A program made the position numbers and the translations under genes. Source: an uncultured Synergistia bacterium (GTDB lineage Bacteria; Eremiobacterota; SpSt-956; JAKJGF01). From it: a DNA stretch of 43,495 nucleotides. The notes below the pieces were generated by a model. The model worked only from the letters and a program-made list of their open reading frames with translations, was not told the origin of the DNA and ran no database searches. Location: contig CALARM010000118.1 of NCBI GenBank assembly GCA_937888925.1, positions 1-43,495 on the forward strand, in the 5' to 3' direction. Positions 15,980-25,174 of this stretch are shown piece after piece (within the stretch, counting starts at the first letter, position 1; each line of letters opens with the position of its first letter).

Positions 15980-18163
15980 ATGAGCAACGATGATTTTGTA
16001 CTGACTCCTGAAATGGCTGATAATTTTATAAAAGGCTTATATTGCTATGGTCTGGATCTTATGAAAAAAGGCGATAATGATATGGCTCTCAGAGCCTTTG
16101 ACACAGTAATGGAAATTGATCCAGACTTCCTTCCGGTTCTGAAAGCAAAAGGCTCTCTTTTATTTTCCCTGAAAAGATATGATGAAGCCATGGAATGCTG
16201 TGATAAAATTTTAGAACTTGAGCCGGGAAACATCAATTTTATCTGTCAGAGAGGACATATTATGTTTGCTCTCGGTAAATATGAAGAAAGTGGCAGATGT
16301 TATGACAGGATGTTAGAAATGGAACCTGATAATCTCAATGGCCTTCTTGGAAGAGGAAATGTTCTTGCTTCTAAAAAGAAATATGAAGAGGCTATGTCTT
16401 ACTCTGATAAGGTTATAGCTCAGTTTGTCGGAGATGAATCGGAAAAAGCAAGATTAACTCTTATGTCAGCTTATCTCAATAAAGGCAGATGTCTGGAAGG
16501 TCTGGATAAAATAGAAGAAGCCCTGGAATATTATGATAAAATGATAAAGATTGAGCCGAATTATGTGAGAGCACTGGTATTAAAAGGGATGGCATTTGGT
16601 AATCTCGGAAAATTCAAGGAAGCCAATGAATGTTTTGATAAAGCTTTAGAACTAGATCCTATGAATGAAGCAGTAATAAAAATGAAGATGAGTGCGTTAA
16701 AGGAAATGGGTAAATTGGAAACCTTTATGCAGACCTGTATTAATTTTGGAGATAAGGTCGATATGATTGAAGGTGCAGAAGGCCGGTTTGGCTATGACAT
16801 TACTAACCCTGTTCCTGTATATCTGGATAAAGGCCAGAGAGAATATCTTTCAAAATTACTCTGTCCCTGCAATGTATTATTTGATTTCGAGAGAGTTCGC
16901 AATGTGGGGAATGGTGTGGACGGCCATATTGTAGATGAATATAAACTGACATGTAAAAATAGGAAACATAATATAATCCTTTATATGGATATGTACCATC
17001 ACGGAGAAAGTTCATTAATTCCTGAGGGGCTTACAACCAGGGAAAATTACGAGGCCTATTTATGGAAAACCGTAAAACCAGGCTATAAAGACAATATACC
17101 TTTACTTGAAGCCTTAGAAGAGAAAGATGAGAAAAAGGCTATGTTACTTATAGAAAATGGTGCAGATGTTAATATCAGGGATATTTTTAAAAAGACACCT
17201 TTACATTATGCTGTTTCCGGCTGCAGTGAGGAGATGGTGAAATTTCTTATTGACAGAGGGGCAGATGTTAATGCTGTAAGCCATTACGGATATACGCCCT
17301 TATATTTTGCAGCTTCAGGAGCTTATAAAAACAGTAAGGCTATTGTAGAAATATTAGTTCAGCATAAAGCCGATGTTAACTTTAGAGATTCAGAGGGAAA
17401 CACGCCTTTACATAATGCATCAAGAGATGAAAAACGTGATAGTATTAAAATAGCCGAAATTTTAATAGAACAGGGAGCAGATATTAATGCTAAAGATATA
17501 CATGGAAATACTCCTTTAAGTCTGGCACAATCAAATAAATGTAAAAGATTAGCAGAGTTTTATATTAAACATAATGCCAGAGTTACCGGCAAAAATGAAG
17601 GGTATACGCCTTTACATTATGCAGTTTCGGAAAATGACATAAAAAAATTAAAATCTCTTCTTAAAAACAAAGAAGATATCAATTCAAAAGATTATTATGG
17701 ACGAACTCCTCTACATATTGCCATATTAAAAGGATATAAAGAAGTGTTGGATTTGCTTCTTGAACAGGGAGCGGATGTCAATTTTGAAGATAATCATAAG
17801 TGTACTCCTCTCCATTACACTGTTACAGAGAGAGAAAAAAAATTAAACTATTTACTGGAAGACCGGGGGGAAAGAATCAAATCTAAAAATGATAAACAAC
17901 TTGCTTCTCTACATAAGAGTATAACAAAAAGAGATATACAGATAGCCAGATTGCTTATTAAAAACGGAGCTAATATTAATGCCGGGGATTATGAGGGCAA
18001 TACACCTTTACATAAGGCAGTCATGGAAAATCAAAAGGAAATAGTTGCGATGTTAATTAAATATAAAGCCAATATCAATGGTAAAAATTCCTTTGGCGAT
18101 ACGCCTCTGGACAGGGCGAAGGCCGGTGGACAGGAGGAGATAATAAAATTGTTAAATGGGTAG
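15980..18163 (+). CDS. Large TPR and ankyrin-repeat protein
   Basis: A 727-residue cytoplasmic protein (no signal peptide). Residues about 15-235 are five to six TPRs (for example GSLLFSLKRYDEAMECCDKI). Residues about 245-355 form a separate domain starting FGYDITNPVPV, with MDMYHHGESSLIPEGL near its end; this segment is known in other TPR proteins but its function is not. From about 365 to the end there are ten or more ankyrin repeats (KTPLHYAVSGCSEEMVKFLI, ADVNAVSHYGYTPLYFA). It is a protein-binding scaffold without visible enzymatic motifs. The start ATG has AAAGGG 9 bases upstream. It is expressed from the promoter-like element also found at cas6, so a link to defence is possible. Confidence 0.82.
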   Translation: MSNDDFVLTPEMADNFIKGLYCYGLDLMKKGDNDMALRAFDTVMEIDPDFLPVLKAKGSLLFSLKRYDEAMECCDKILELEPGNINFICQRGHIMFALGKYEESGRCYDRMLEMEPDNLNGLLGRGNVLASKKKYEEAMSYSDKVIAQFVGDESEKARLTLMSAYLNKGRCLEGLDKIEEALEYYDKMIKIEPNYVRALVLKGMAFGNLGKFKEANECFDKALELDPMNEAVIKMKMSALKEMGKLETFMQTCINFGDKVDMIEGAEGRFGYDITNPVPVYLDKGQREYLSKLLCPCNVLFDFERVRNVGNGVDGHIVDEYKLTCKNRKHNIILYMDMYHHGESSLIPEGLTTRENYEAYLWKTVKPGYKDNIPLLEALEEKDEKKAMLLIENGADVNIRDIFKKTPLHYAVSGCSEEMVKFLIDRGADVNAVSHYGYTPLYFAASGAYKNSKAIVEILVQHKADVNFRDSEGNTPLHNASRDEKRDSIKIAEILIEQGADINAKDIHGNTPLSLAQSNKCKRLAEFYIKHNARVTGKNEGYTPLHYAVSENDIKKLKSLLKNKEDINSKDYYGRTPLHIAILKGYKEVLDLLLEQGADVNFEDNHKCTPLHYTVTEREKKLNYLLEDRGERIKSKNDKQLASLHKSITKRDIQIARLLIKNGANINAGDYEGNTPLHKAVMENQKEIVAMLIKYKANINGKNSFGDTPLDRAKAGGQEEIIKLLNG

Positions 18164-18248
18164 AAGTAAAGAGGGTTCATATTTTTTGTAAATTTTTTTA
18201 AAATATAAGGGAGGAATGAAGTTTTTGGAGAATAAATTTAAAAGAGAT

Positions 18249-18274
18249 TACTCGATTAATAGAGAACTAAAAAA
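18249..18274 (+). repeat. CRISPR-repeat-like sequence upstream of cas8
   Basis: The stretch ACTCGATTAATAGAGAACTA followed by AAA matches the 3' two-thirds of the array repeat (ACTCATTTAATAGAGGACTG, AAA) at 19 of 23 positions. It also resembles the element upstream of cas6, sharing ACTCGA, AATAGAG and ACTAA with it. It lies in a probable transposase relic, so chance is not excluded. Confidence 0.4.
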
Positions 18275-18338
18275 TTTACGTTGGTTTTTGCTAATTTCAC
18301 CTATTGACCTTACTAATAAGGGACAAAAAAAATTAAAA

Positions 18339-18362
18339 AGCGATCTTGAAAGCGATCTTGAC
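18339..18362 (+). repeat. Tandem 12-bp direct repeat overlapping the cas promoter -35
   Basis: AGCGATCTTGAA and AGCGATCTTGAC stand head to tail; the second copy runs into the TTGACA hexamer. Direct repeats at this place are typical of activator or repressor sites, though a simple slippage duplication is equally possible. Confidence 0.5.
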
Positions 18363-18385
18363 AGGATTGTTTTTTAAATTATGAT
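18358..18385 (+). promoter_or_regulatory. Sigma-70 promoter of the type I-B / type III cas operon
   Basis: TTGACA (18358-18363) and TATGAT (18380-18385) are 16 bases apart. Transcription would start near 18392, giving a leader of about 43 bases with the Shine-Dalgarno AAGGAGGTGA before the cas8 ATG at 18435. It is the best promoter seen on the plus strand ahead of the whole block. Confidence 0.7.
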
Positions 18386-18434
18386 AATATTATCCTATTT
18401 AAGTTGGATTTAATACAATCAAGGAGGTGATAAA

Positions 18435-19835
18435 ATGCAACAGGAAAAACCTTTATACATATGGACAGGACATGCTCTACCGGATATGGGAATAGCTATT
18501 CTTACTGCTTTTTCAGAAAAAGAAAGACCGGAAGAACTGACGGAAGAAGATTTAGAGAAATTTGCTCAGTATGCTGAAAAAGCTTACCTTACCCCTGCGT
18601 TAAGCAGCTACCTAAGTGTTCTATTCACCATTAATTGTGGTTCTACAAATCCTAGTTCTACCCCAGACAAAAAGCAAAAATATACAAAATATATATTACG
18701 AGCTTACAAAGAAAATGTTTCTGAAAAGCTCCCTTTATGTATATATTGTAAGAGACCATCAGTAGAACTTTTTGTCAACAACCAACCTTTACCTATTTGT
18801 AGGGATGTTGTCCCTATGTTAACGGGTAGAGGTATGATTAACTTTTTTCCAAAAGGAATTGTAGGTCTTCCATTATGTGGTTTCTGCATACTGGCTATTC
18901 AGGCACTTTCCGTAGGCTCTCCTAAATGTGGAGGGAAAGCTCTTATCATTCATTCCGAGGATCACTCTTTTCTCATGGAACTTCTCAAAAATGATGAATG
19001 GCTGCCAAGATTACGAAAAATAATACAGCTTTCAGAAACATCAGACAGTAAGCTTCCAGCCATGTCAAAGCCTAAAACTCGTATTATAGAAATTATAGAA
19101 AGAGCGAGAATAGAAGAAAATGTAAAAAGTAGTGTAACTATCTATCATCTATCCAACGATGGTCGGAGTCCAGGAATTGATATCTATTATTTGCCATGTT
19201 TTACAATTAATTTTGTCATCAGAGCAAAAACTAAAAAATTCTCTAAAGTCTGGGAAAGACTAATTCAGTCTTCATGGGATAATCAGAAAGAAAAAGACAC
19301 CAATGAAAACTATACCAGCAGAAATTATCTTTATGAAGATTTATTTACTCTTCCAGAAGAATCCGGGAAATTTATAAGGACTTATTTCCTTAGAAAAGGG
19401 CTCAGTTTAAACTTGATGACATGGAATATTACAGAATTATTTTTAAAGGAGGTGCTGGGAATGGAGAAAGCCAGAATTGAAGCTATTAAACTCCTGGGAG
19501 ATAAGATTGCAGAGGAAATAGTAAGTAATAATGATAAAAGACTCTGGGAGCAGATCTATAGAGTCGATTATCCGAGAAAATTTGATAAAATAAGGAATAT
19601 TTTGATTAAACAGAGTGCCAGAATGATAAAAAACTCAAAAGAACCTCTAACAAATTTTAAAAACTTTCTTGACATATTTGAAGAAGGGGAAGAAATAGCA
19701 AGGACCAACTGGGAATTAGCATGGGATCTTGTACTTATCAGAATCATAGATAAACTTTATGAGGCAAAATGGTTAGAAGAAAATAAAGATCTTCTACAAG
19801 ACAAAGAAGAAAATACAATAAATAAGGAGGAATAA
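18435..19835 (+). CDS. cas8b1: Type I-B Cascade large subunit Cas8b1 (Cst1, CXXC-CXXC family)
   Basis: The large subunit of a Tneap-type I-B Cascade, thought to recognise the PAM and recruit Cas3. The N-terminus (YIWTGHALPDMGIAILTAFS) and the two cysteine pairs at residues 102/105 (LCIYCKR) and 148/151 (LCGFC) mark the Cst1 family, which is named for its CXXC-CXXC region. Length, 466 residues, fits. It is the first gene of the cas block, with a near-perfect Shine-Dalgarno, and is followed by cas7 after one base. The C-terminal half is helical, as expected for the Cas8 tail. Confidence 0.88.
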   Translation: MQQEKPLYIWTGHALPDMGIAILTAFSEKERPEELTEEDLEKFAQYAEKAYLTPALSSYLSVLFTINCGSTNPSSTPDKKQKYTKYILRAYKENVSEKLPLCIYCKRPSVELFVNNQPLPICRDVVPMLTGRGMINFFPKGIVGLPLCGFCILAIQALSVGSPKCGGKALIIHSEDHSFLMELLKNDEWLPRLRKIIQLSETSDSKLPAMSKPKTRIIEIIERARIEENVKSSVTIYHLSNDGRSPGIDIYYLPCFTINFVIRAKTKKFSKVWERLIQSSWDNQKEKDTNENYTSRNYLYEDLFTLPEESGKFIRTYFLRKGLSLNLMTWNITELFLKEVLGMEKARIEAIKLLGDKIAEEIVSNNDKRLWEQIYRVDYPRKFDKIRNILIKQSARMIKNSKEPLTNFKNFLDIFEEGEEIARTNWELAWDLVLIRIIDKLYEAKWLEENKDLLQDKEENTINKEE

Positions 19836-19836
19836 T

Positions 19837-20895
19837 ATGTTTATCACTGGTTTATTAGTAATGCATGCTCCTGCAAGCGCCTTAAATAATTCCGGCACAC
19901 AGGAAGGGGCACGAACGGATAATACCGTTGCGGTTAAATATATAAAAACAAAAGAAGGTAAATATCCATACATATCAGCCCAATCATTTAAATACTGGTT
20001 GAGAACGACACTGGAGCAGGAACCGAACTGGAAATCAGCTCCTGTGTACAGAGAGGCAAAAATAGCCTATCCTGATGCCAATCCAATCAAATATTATGAC
20101 GATGATTTATTCGGTTATATGAGAGCTCAATCAAAAAAAGCCGATGCTAAAAAGAAAAGAGAAGAAGAGCAGAGGCACGATGAAACCCTTACTGATACAA
20201 CTATAACAAGAGTGGCACCATTCAGAATGAGTACAGTAGTATCCCTTGCCCCTGTAAGTATTGTAGATGATTTTGGGACAATGTCACGGCATGAAGGTGA
20301 TCCTGTGCCTCATGAACATCAGTTTTATCGATGCAACATGAAAGGTCTCTTCAGCCTGGATCTGAAATCATCAGGAACTTTTTCATACAAAGAAAAAACC
20401 GGTTATTTAAATCTTGACAACAACAGAATAAAAGAAGCACAGGAGTTAAAACTTATTCACAATGAAAAAGAAAAAACCTATCAACTTCCCATACAGGATA
20501 GAACCGAAAGGGTATCAACACTGTTAAAAGGTATATCAGTTATTTGCGGCGGGGCAAAACAGGCACTTCATTATACAGATGTTACTCCTTCAATAATTAT
20601 GGTTATGGTAACAAAAGGCGGCAATCATCCATTACAGTATATAATAACAGCAGATTCACAGGGATTACCAAAGGTACATACTGAAGCCTTACAGGAAATG
20701 ATTAACGTATGGGGAGATCAGATCAAATCCAGACTTTATGTGGGATGGGTGAAAGGTTTCTATGATGCAGAGAGAGAGAATTTAGAGAACATTTTAAAAT
20801 CAGTCAGTAGTTTCGGATTTACATTAGGACATCCGAAAGAAATTTTAGAACAACTTGCCAGTGATCTTAAAGATAATTCTTCCTGGTGGGAGTGA
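19837..20895 (+). CDS. cas7: Type I-B Cascade backbone Cas7 (Cst2/DevR family)
   Basis: Forms the helical backbone that coats the crRNA in the I-B Cascade. The N-terminal signature ITGLLVMHAPASALNNSGTQ, with EGARTDNTVAVKYI and the SAQSFKYWLRTTLEQE segment, is typical of the Cst2/DevR branch of Cas7. A charged loop (residues about 98-128) may carry the thumb that contacts the RNA. The start ATG follows AAGGAGGAATAAT. At 352 residues it has normal length. It ends 4 bases before the cas5 start. Confidence 0.9.
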   Translation: MFITGLLVMHAPASALNNSGTQEGARTDNTVAVKYIKTKEGKYPYISAQSFKYWLRTTLEQEPNWKSAPVYREAKIAYPDANPIKYYDDDLFGYMRAQSKKADAKKKREEEQRHDETLTDTTITRVAPFRMSTVVSLAPVSIVDDFGTMSRHEGDPVPHEHQFYRCNMKGLFSLDLKSSGTFSYKEKTGYLNLDNNRIKEAQELKLIHNEKEKTYQLPIQDRTERVSTLLKGISVICGGAKQALHYTDVTPSIIMVMVTKGGNHPLQYIITADSQGLPKVHTEALQEMINVWGDQIKSRLYVGWVKGFYDAERENLENILKSVSSFGFTLGHPKEILEQLASDLKDNSSWWE

Positions 20896-20899
20896 TTTT

Positions 20900-21667
20900 A
20901 TGGAAGTATTAAAGATAGAATTAGACGGTATAACAACTTCATTCCGTATGCCTCATTTTTTAATAGGAAGACAGATGTCCTATCCCATGCCGCCTCCGGC
21001 GACTATATACGGACATGTCTGCAGCGCAGTTGGAGATTTCCTTCCTCCTGAGTCTTTCAAATTTGCCTATTATTTTACCTACCAGGGTAAAGGTGACGAT
21101 ATGGAGGCAATATATCAAACTATTGCCGGAAGCGGAAAAGTAGATAAAAAATGGGGAGAGGTAAAAAATATAGAACTGACTATGAACCCTGTTTTAAGGC
21201 AGTTATTCCTCTTTCCAAAGCTTGAACTATATATAGATGCTCCCGGAAGACTGGAAGAATTCTACAATGCCTTTATCTGTCCGAGATATCCTGTTATACT
21301 TGGTCGCTCTCAGGACATGGCAGGCTATCGTTCTGTAAAAATTATAAAATTAGAAAAAAATCCTTTTGCCTATTTCGAAGGCACCATACTTCCCAATACT
21401 TACAGTAGAAGGACAGGAACAGGCATATCTGTAATTATGCCTAAATTTATCGATCCAGATGACAGAAGAAATGTAAACTGGTGTATGTATATTGCTCTTG
21501 AAAGAAGAGTTTTTCTCACTGATAAAGACGAAGAAAGTGTCAATATAATAAAACCGGAACAGAATGAATCATTCTGGATTGATCCTGAGACACCGGAAAT
21601 AAGAGGGTTACATAGAAGTGTCATATGGCATTCATTTGTAGAAGAGGAGAGTGTAGTTGGCATATGA
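20900..21667 (+). CDS. cas5: Type I-B Cascade subunit Cas5 (Cas5t-like)
   Basis: Cas5 caps the 5' handle of the crRNA and holds the Cascade base together. The N-terminal RAMP strand (EVLKIELDGITTSFRMPHFL) is followed by the family signature SYPMPPPATIYGHVCSAVGD, and GRSQDMAGYRSVKII lies in the middle. The ATG at 20900 (MEVLKIE...) is chosen: GGGAGTGA precedes it, and the longer frame to 20855 would read inside cas7. The product is 255 residues. Its stop overlaps the cas3 start as ATGA. Confidence 0.9.
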   Translation: MEVLKIELDGITTSFRMPHFLIGRQMSYPMPPPATIYGHVCSAVGDFLPPESFKFAYYFTYQGKGDDMEAIYQTIAGSGKVDKKWGEVKNIELTMNPVLRQLFLFPKLELYIDAPGRLEEFYNAFICPRYPVILGRSQDMAGYRSVKIIKLEKNPFAYFEGTILPNTYSRRTGTGISVIMPKFIDPDDRRNVNWCMYIALERRVFLTDKDEESVNIIKPEQNESFWIDPETPEIRGLHRSVIWHSFVEEESVVGI

Positions 21668-23994
21668 ATAAAACGAGAGAAATGCTTGGAGATTTATGGG
21701 CGAAAAGTTCCCAGAACGGCGAACAGGGGGAAACACTTGTAGAACATACTGTAAGTGTTGTATCAATGCTACCTGAACTAAAGAAACGATTTCCTCACAT
21801 TGATGAAATAGCCTGTGATAAAAGACTGTGGCATCAATTATTCTGGGCATGTTGTATTCATGACCTGGGGAAGGCAGGAAGCAGTTTCCAGCAGGTTCTC
21901 AGAGGAGAACTCAAGTGGCCGAAATATCGCCATGAAGTCCTGTCTCTGGCATTTCTCCCTTTTATTGTAAGAAAAGATACAGAGGATTATAAATGGATTG
22001 CCTCTGCCATAGTATCACATCATAAAGATGCAAGGGATACAGTAAAAAGCAAATATGATCCTGATACTCCGGAAGCCATCGAAGATTTAGAACTGGTAGA
22101 AATGGTTTCGGAAATTGATGATAATGTAGTGAGAAATATACTTACATGGTTAAAAGAAGAAGCATATAATTTAATTGGCGGAAATCTTGAAGGCTCTGTG
22201 GATATGGTAGATATGATACCGGTAGACGATTTCTGTAAAAAATTCCATAAAGAAGGACCTGATAATATACTACATGGACTTAAAACATTTAAAAAATTAT
22301 TAAGAGAATTGCGAAAATCTCCTGCAGGTAATCCAATGAATATGAAAGGATTAATTGTAAGGGGACTTTTAGTTCATTCAGACCATCTGGCTTCAGCCCA
22401 TACCTTTGATTTAAAATTTACTAATTATCCTGACCCGGATTGTCTGGCCAGAGCTCTCGGGATAGATGCAAATAACTTCAGAAGTCATCAGAGACATGCT
22501 CTTAATTCAACCGGCTCAATTATCTTAACTGCACCTACAGGAAGCGGAAAAACAGAAGCTTCATTATTATGGGCTTACAATCAACGTTTAAAATTTAATT
22601 TCTCAATACTTGTATATTTACTTCCGTTTCAGGCAAGCCTGAATGCCATACACAGGAGATTAATAGACGTTATGGATACGTCACCTGCCCTGCTTCATGG
22701 CCATAGTGTTCAGAGCCTGTATCGTAAATTATCAGACATGGGGTATTCGCCCGGAGAAGCCTCTAGCGAAGCTAAAAGATTAAAAAATCTGGCCAAATTA
22801 CATCAGCCGGATATATGGTGCGCCACACCATATCAATTATTGAGAGCCGCCTATAGGCTGAAAGGTTTTGAAGCTATATGGACATCTCTTTCACACTCAC
22901 TTTTAATCGTAGATGAAATCCATGCCTATGACCCATCACGGCTCGGCATGTTTCTGGAACTTCTCATAGAATTAAAAAACAAATGGCAGAGTCGTATATG
23001 TTGTATGACGGCTACAATGCCTTCATGGCTCAAAAAAATAATCATAAAAGATATAGCAGACACAGAAATTCCTATTGACGAAGAGTTGTTTAAAAGTTAT
23101 AAAAGACACCAATTAGAACTCATTGAAGGATCAATATTATCAGAACATGTATTAAATCTTATCCAGGATGAAGTGAATAATAATAAATCTGTTCTCATAG
23201 GAGCAGATACTGTCAATATGGCACAGGAGATAAAAGAAGAATTAATCAAAAGGCTCGGGAAAGACAGAGTATTTCTTCTACACAGCAGATTTAATGCAAG
23301 AGATCGTCTAAAAAAAGAGAAAAAATTAATGGAACTGCTTGATGCAAGACTTTCTAAAAATATATCAATAGCAGTAGTCGCCACACAGGTAATAGAAGTA
23401 AGCCTTGACCTGGATTTTGATACAATAATAACAGAACCTGCTCCGATGGAAGCACTTATCCAGAGATTTGGCAGAGTAAATCGCAGAGGCAAAAAAGGAA
23501 CTGTTCCTGTAAGGGTTGTTACAGAGTCTGAAGGAGCTTACTTTATCTATAATGAACAATTACTTAATAATACTATTGACATTTTAAGAAAAGCTAATGG
23601 TACAGTTCTTGACGAATTAAAATTGATGGAATTTCTTGATGAAATTTACAATGGTGAACTCGAAGAATTTTATCTTAATGAAGTTAACAGAGCAAGAGAT
23701 GAATTCAGAATTACCTGTCTTAAAACTTTACGGGCTTTTGAAAGTGATGATGATCTTTATGAAATATTCGATAAATTATTTGACAATGTAGAAGTTCTTC
23801 CAAAATGCCTGTTAGAACAATTTTACTGTGATTTAAAAGAAAAAACAATCCTGGAAGCAATGAGTTTACTGGTTCCTATGAGATGGAAAACATTGTGTAT
23901 ATTAAAATCAAAAGGATTATGTGAATGGAATGATAAGTGGAAAATTAATATTGTTGACCTTCCTTATGATGAAGAGACAGGACTTATTTATTAA
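21664..23994 (+). CDS. cas3: Cas3 HD nuclease-helicase
   Basis: The effector nuclease of type I systems: it unwinds and cuts the target DNA after Cascade binds. A full Cas3 is seen. The N-terminal HD domain has His28, HD at 66-67 (CCIHDLGKAG), His90 (YRHEV) and SHHKD at 118-122. The superfamily 2 helicase has Walker A TAPTGSGKTE near 290, Walker B/DExH IVDEIHAYD, motif III MTATMP, and motif VI QRFGRVNRRGKKG. The ATG at 21664, overlapping the cas5 stop, is preferred over the 13-codon longer frame. Length is 776 residues. All catalytic motifs are intact, so DNA interference should be active. Confidence 0.94.
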   Translation: MNKTREMLGDLWAKSSQNGEQGETLVEHTVSVVSMLPELKKRFPHIDEIACDKRLWHQLFWACCIHDLGKAGSSFQQVLRGELKWPKYRHEVLSLAFLPFIVRKDTEDYKWIASAIVSHHKDARDTVKSKYDPDTPEAIEDLELVEMVSEIDDNVVRNILTWLKEEAYNLIGGNLEGSVDMVDMIPVDDFCKKFHKEGPDNILHGLKTFKKLLRELRKSPAGNPMNMKGLIVRGLLVHSDHLASAHTFDLKFTNYPDPDCLARALGIDANNFRSHQRHALNSTGSIILTAPTGSGKTEASLLWAYNQRLKFNFSILVYLLPFQASLNAIHRRLIDVMDTSPALLHGHSVQSLYRKLSDMGYSPGEASSEAKRLKNLAKLHQPDIWCATPYQLLRAAYRLKGFEAIWTSLSHSLLIVDEIHAYDPSRLGMFLELLIELKNKWQSRICCMTATMPSWLKKIIIKDIADTEIPIDEELFKSYKRHQLELIEGSILSEHVLNLIQDEVNNNKSVLIGADTVNMAQEIKEELIKRLGKDRVFLLHSRFNARDRLKKEKKLMELLDARLSKNISIAVVATQVIEVSLDLDFDTIITEPAPMEALIQRFGRVNRRGKKGTVPVRVVTESEGAYFIYNEQLLNNTIDILRKANGTVLDELKLMEFLDEIYNGELEEFYLNEVNRARDEFRITCLKTLRAFESDDDLYEIFDKLFDNVEVLPKCLLEQFYCDLKEKTILEAMSLLVPMRWKTLCILKSKGLCEWNDKWKINIVDLPYDEETGLIY

Positions 23995-24055
23995 GTAATA
24001 TAATATTAATAATATAAAAATAAGGTAACAAAAAACTTTCAGGAAGGAAAAAATT

Positions 24056-25174
24056 ATGCAGTCAGTTAATATATCCATAAGAACATTAACCCCTCTCTTC
24101 ACCGGCGGTATAGACGGCACAGCAGCTCGCCTTCATGAAACATCCATTATCGGAAGCCTTCGGTGGTGGTATGAATTAATAGTCAGAGGACTCGGCGGAA
24201 TTGCCTGCGACCAGACAATCAACAGGTGTACCTTTGACATAAAAAAATATAATAAATTAGGAAAAGAAATACAGGAGGAAAAAGAGAGATTGCATAAATC
24301 CGGCTTATGTGATGCCTGTCAGATATTCGGAGCTACAGGCCGGAAAAGGCAATTCAAAATGAATATATTCCCGGCCACAGACAAAACCTTCTGGAGAAAA
24401 GGTATACTGAATGTTCGCCCTGCAGGGCGACATAACGGATGGTATCTTCCATCAGGATTTATGGGAGATTGCAAAATCAGATTATATGGAACTGAACTTG
24501 CTGTAAATCTCATAACTTCATTATTTTTTTTCCTCGAAGAATGGGGAGCTATTGGTGCAAAAAATCAACTGGGTTATGGTTTATTTAAAATCACAAATAA
24601 AGAAGAACTGAAAAAATGTTCCATTTCTGAGCAGTTACAGGTAAAACCTGTTGATTTAAACGATAAATTAATCTTCTTTAAATATACCTTTTCCCCGTCT
24701 GACCAGGACTGGTGGACAGGTATTAACGGTATCCAGCGTCTCCTGGGAAATTCAATACATGCAAATATATTGTATAATCTTTACAGAGAGGGTATGGTTC
24801 CCATAGCTCCAGTACTTAAAAATTTTTGGAGATATGAAAAATGGCATGCTCCTTATGAAATCAAAAGCTGGTTAATGGGTATGTCGAGAGGCGAAAAGAA
24901 AAGCAAAAGTAAAGTATCCGTAAGCTGGGCTTACAGAGATGAAGGAGAGAATAAATGGACAATCAGAGGATGGATATGGCTGCCTGAGAATCGGAAAAAA
25001 GGAAATGATAACTTTAGTGAGGATATTAATAAATTCATAGAATTGATAAAAGACAAAACTATATGGATAAAATCGTTAAATCTGAAGGAACCCGGTTCAG
25101 GAATAAAACCGGCAGTAAATGAGATTATAAATCAGAGTGATTTTGTTAACTTTCTAGGAGGTGGTGCTATATGA
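24056..25174 (+). CDS. cmr1: Type III RAMP protein Cmr1-like
   Basis: A Cas7-superfamily subunit that in Cmr complexes binds the 3' end of the crRNA-target duplex. Cmr1 hallmarks are present: IRTLTPLFTGGIDGT at the N-terminus, the SIIGSLRWWYELIVRGLGG basic turn, and CDACQIFGATGRKRQFKM. WGAIGAKNQLGYGLFKI near residue 165 is the glycine-rich loop. Length is 372 residues. It begins 61 bases after cas3, the longest gap in this part of the operon, with Shine-Dalgarno AGGAAGG, and marks the change from the type I to the type III module. Its stop overlaps the ATPase A start (ATGA). Confidence 0.85.
   Translation: MQSVNISIRTLTPLFTGGIDGTAARLHETSIIGSLRWWYELIVRGLGGIACDQTINRCTFDIKKYNKLGKEIQEEKERLHKSGLCDACQIFGATGRKRQFKMNIFPATDKTFWRKGILNVRPAGRHNGWYLPSGFMGDCKIRLYGTELAVNLITSLFFFLEEWGAIGAKNQLGYGLFKITNKEELKKCSISEQLQVKPVDLNDKLIFFKYTFSPSDQDWWTGINGIQRLLGNSIHANILYNLYREGMVPIAPVLKNFWRYEKWHAPYEIKSWLMGMSRGEKKSKSKVSVSWAYRDEGENKWTIRGWIWLPENRKKGNDNFSEDINKFIELIKDKTIWIKSLNLKEPGSGIKPAVNEIINQSDFVNFLGGGAI

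Larger units (their letters stand above)
18216..18377 (+). pseudogene. Short transposase-like fragment (ISL3-type tail?)
   Basis: A 53-codon frame with a good GGGAGGA ribosome binding site. The middle, LRWFLLISPIDLTNKGQKKL, resembles the 'RW-LLK-P-NLT' segment of ISL3-family transposases, so this is probably a relic of an insertion sequence. It could also be a genuine small protein. Its end overlaps the cas promoter, and it contains the repeat-like element at 18249-18274. Confidence 0.4.

Noticed and set aside
20855..20899. Longer N-terminus for Cas5
   Set aside because: It would start within cas7 and lacks a ribosome binding site; the ATG at 20900 has one and fits the family.
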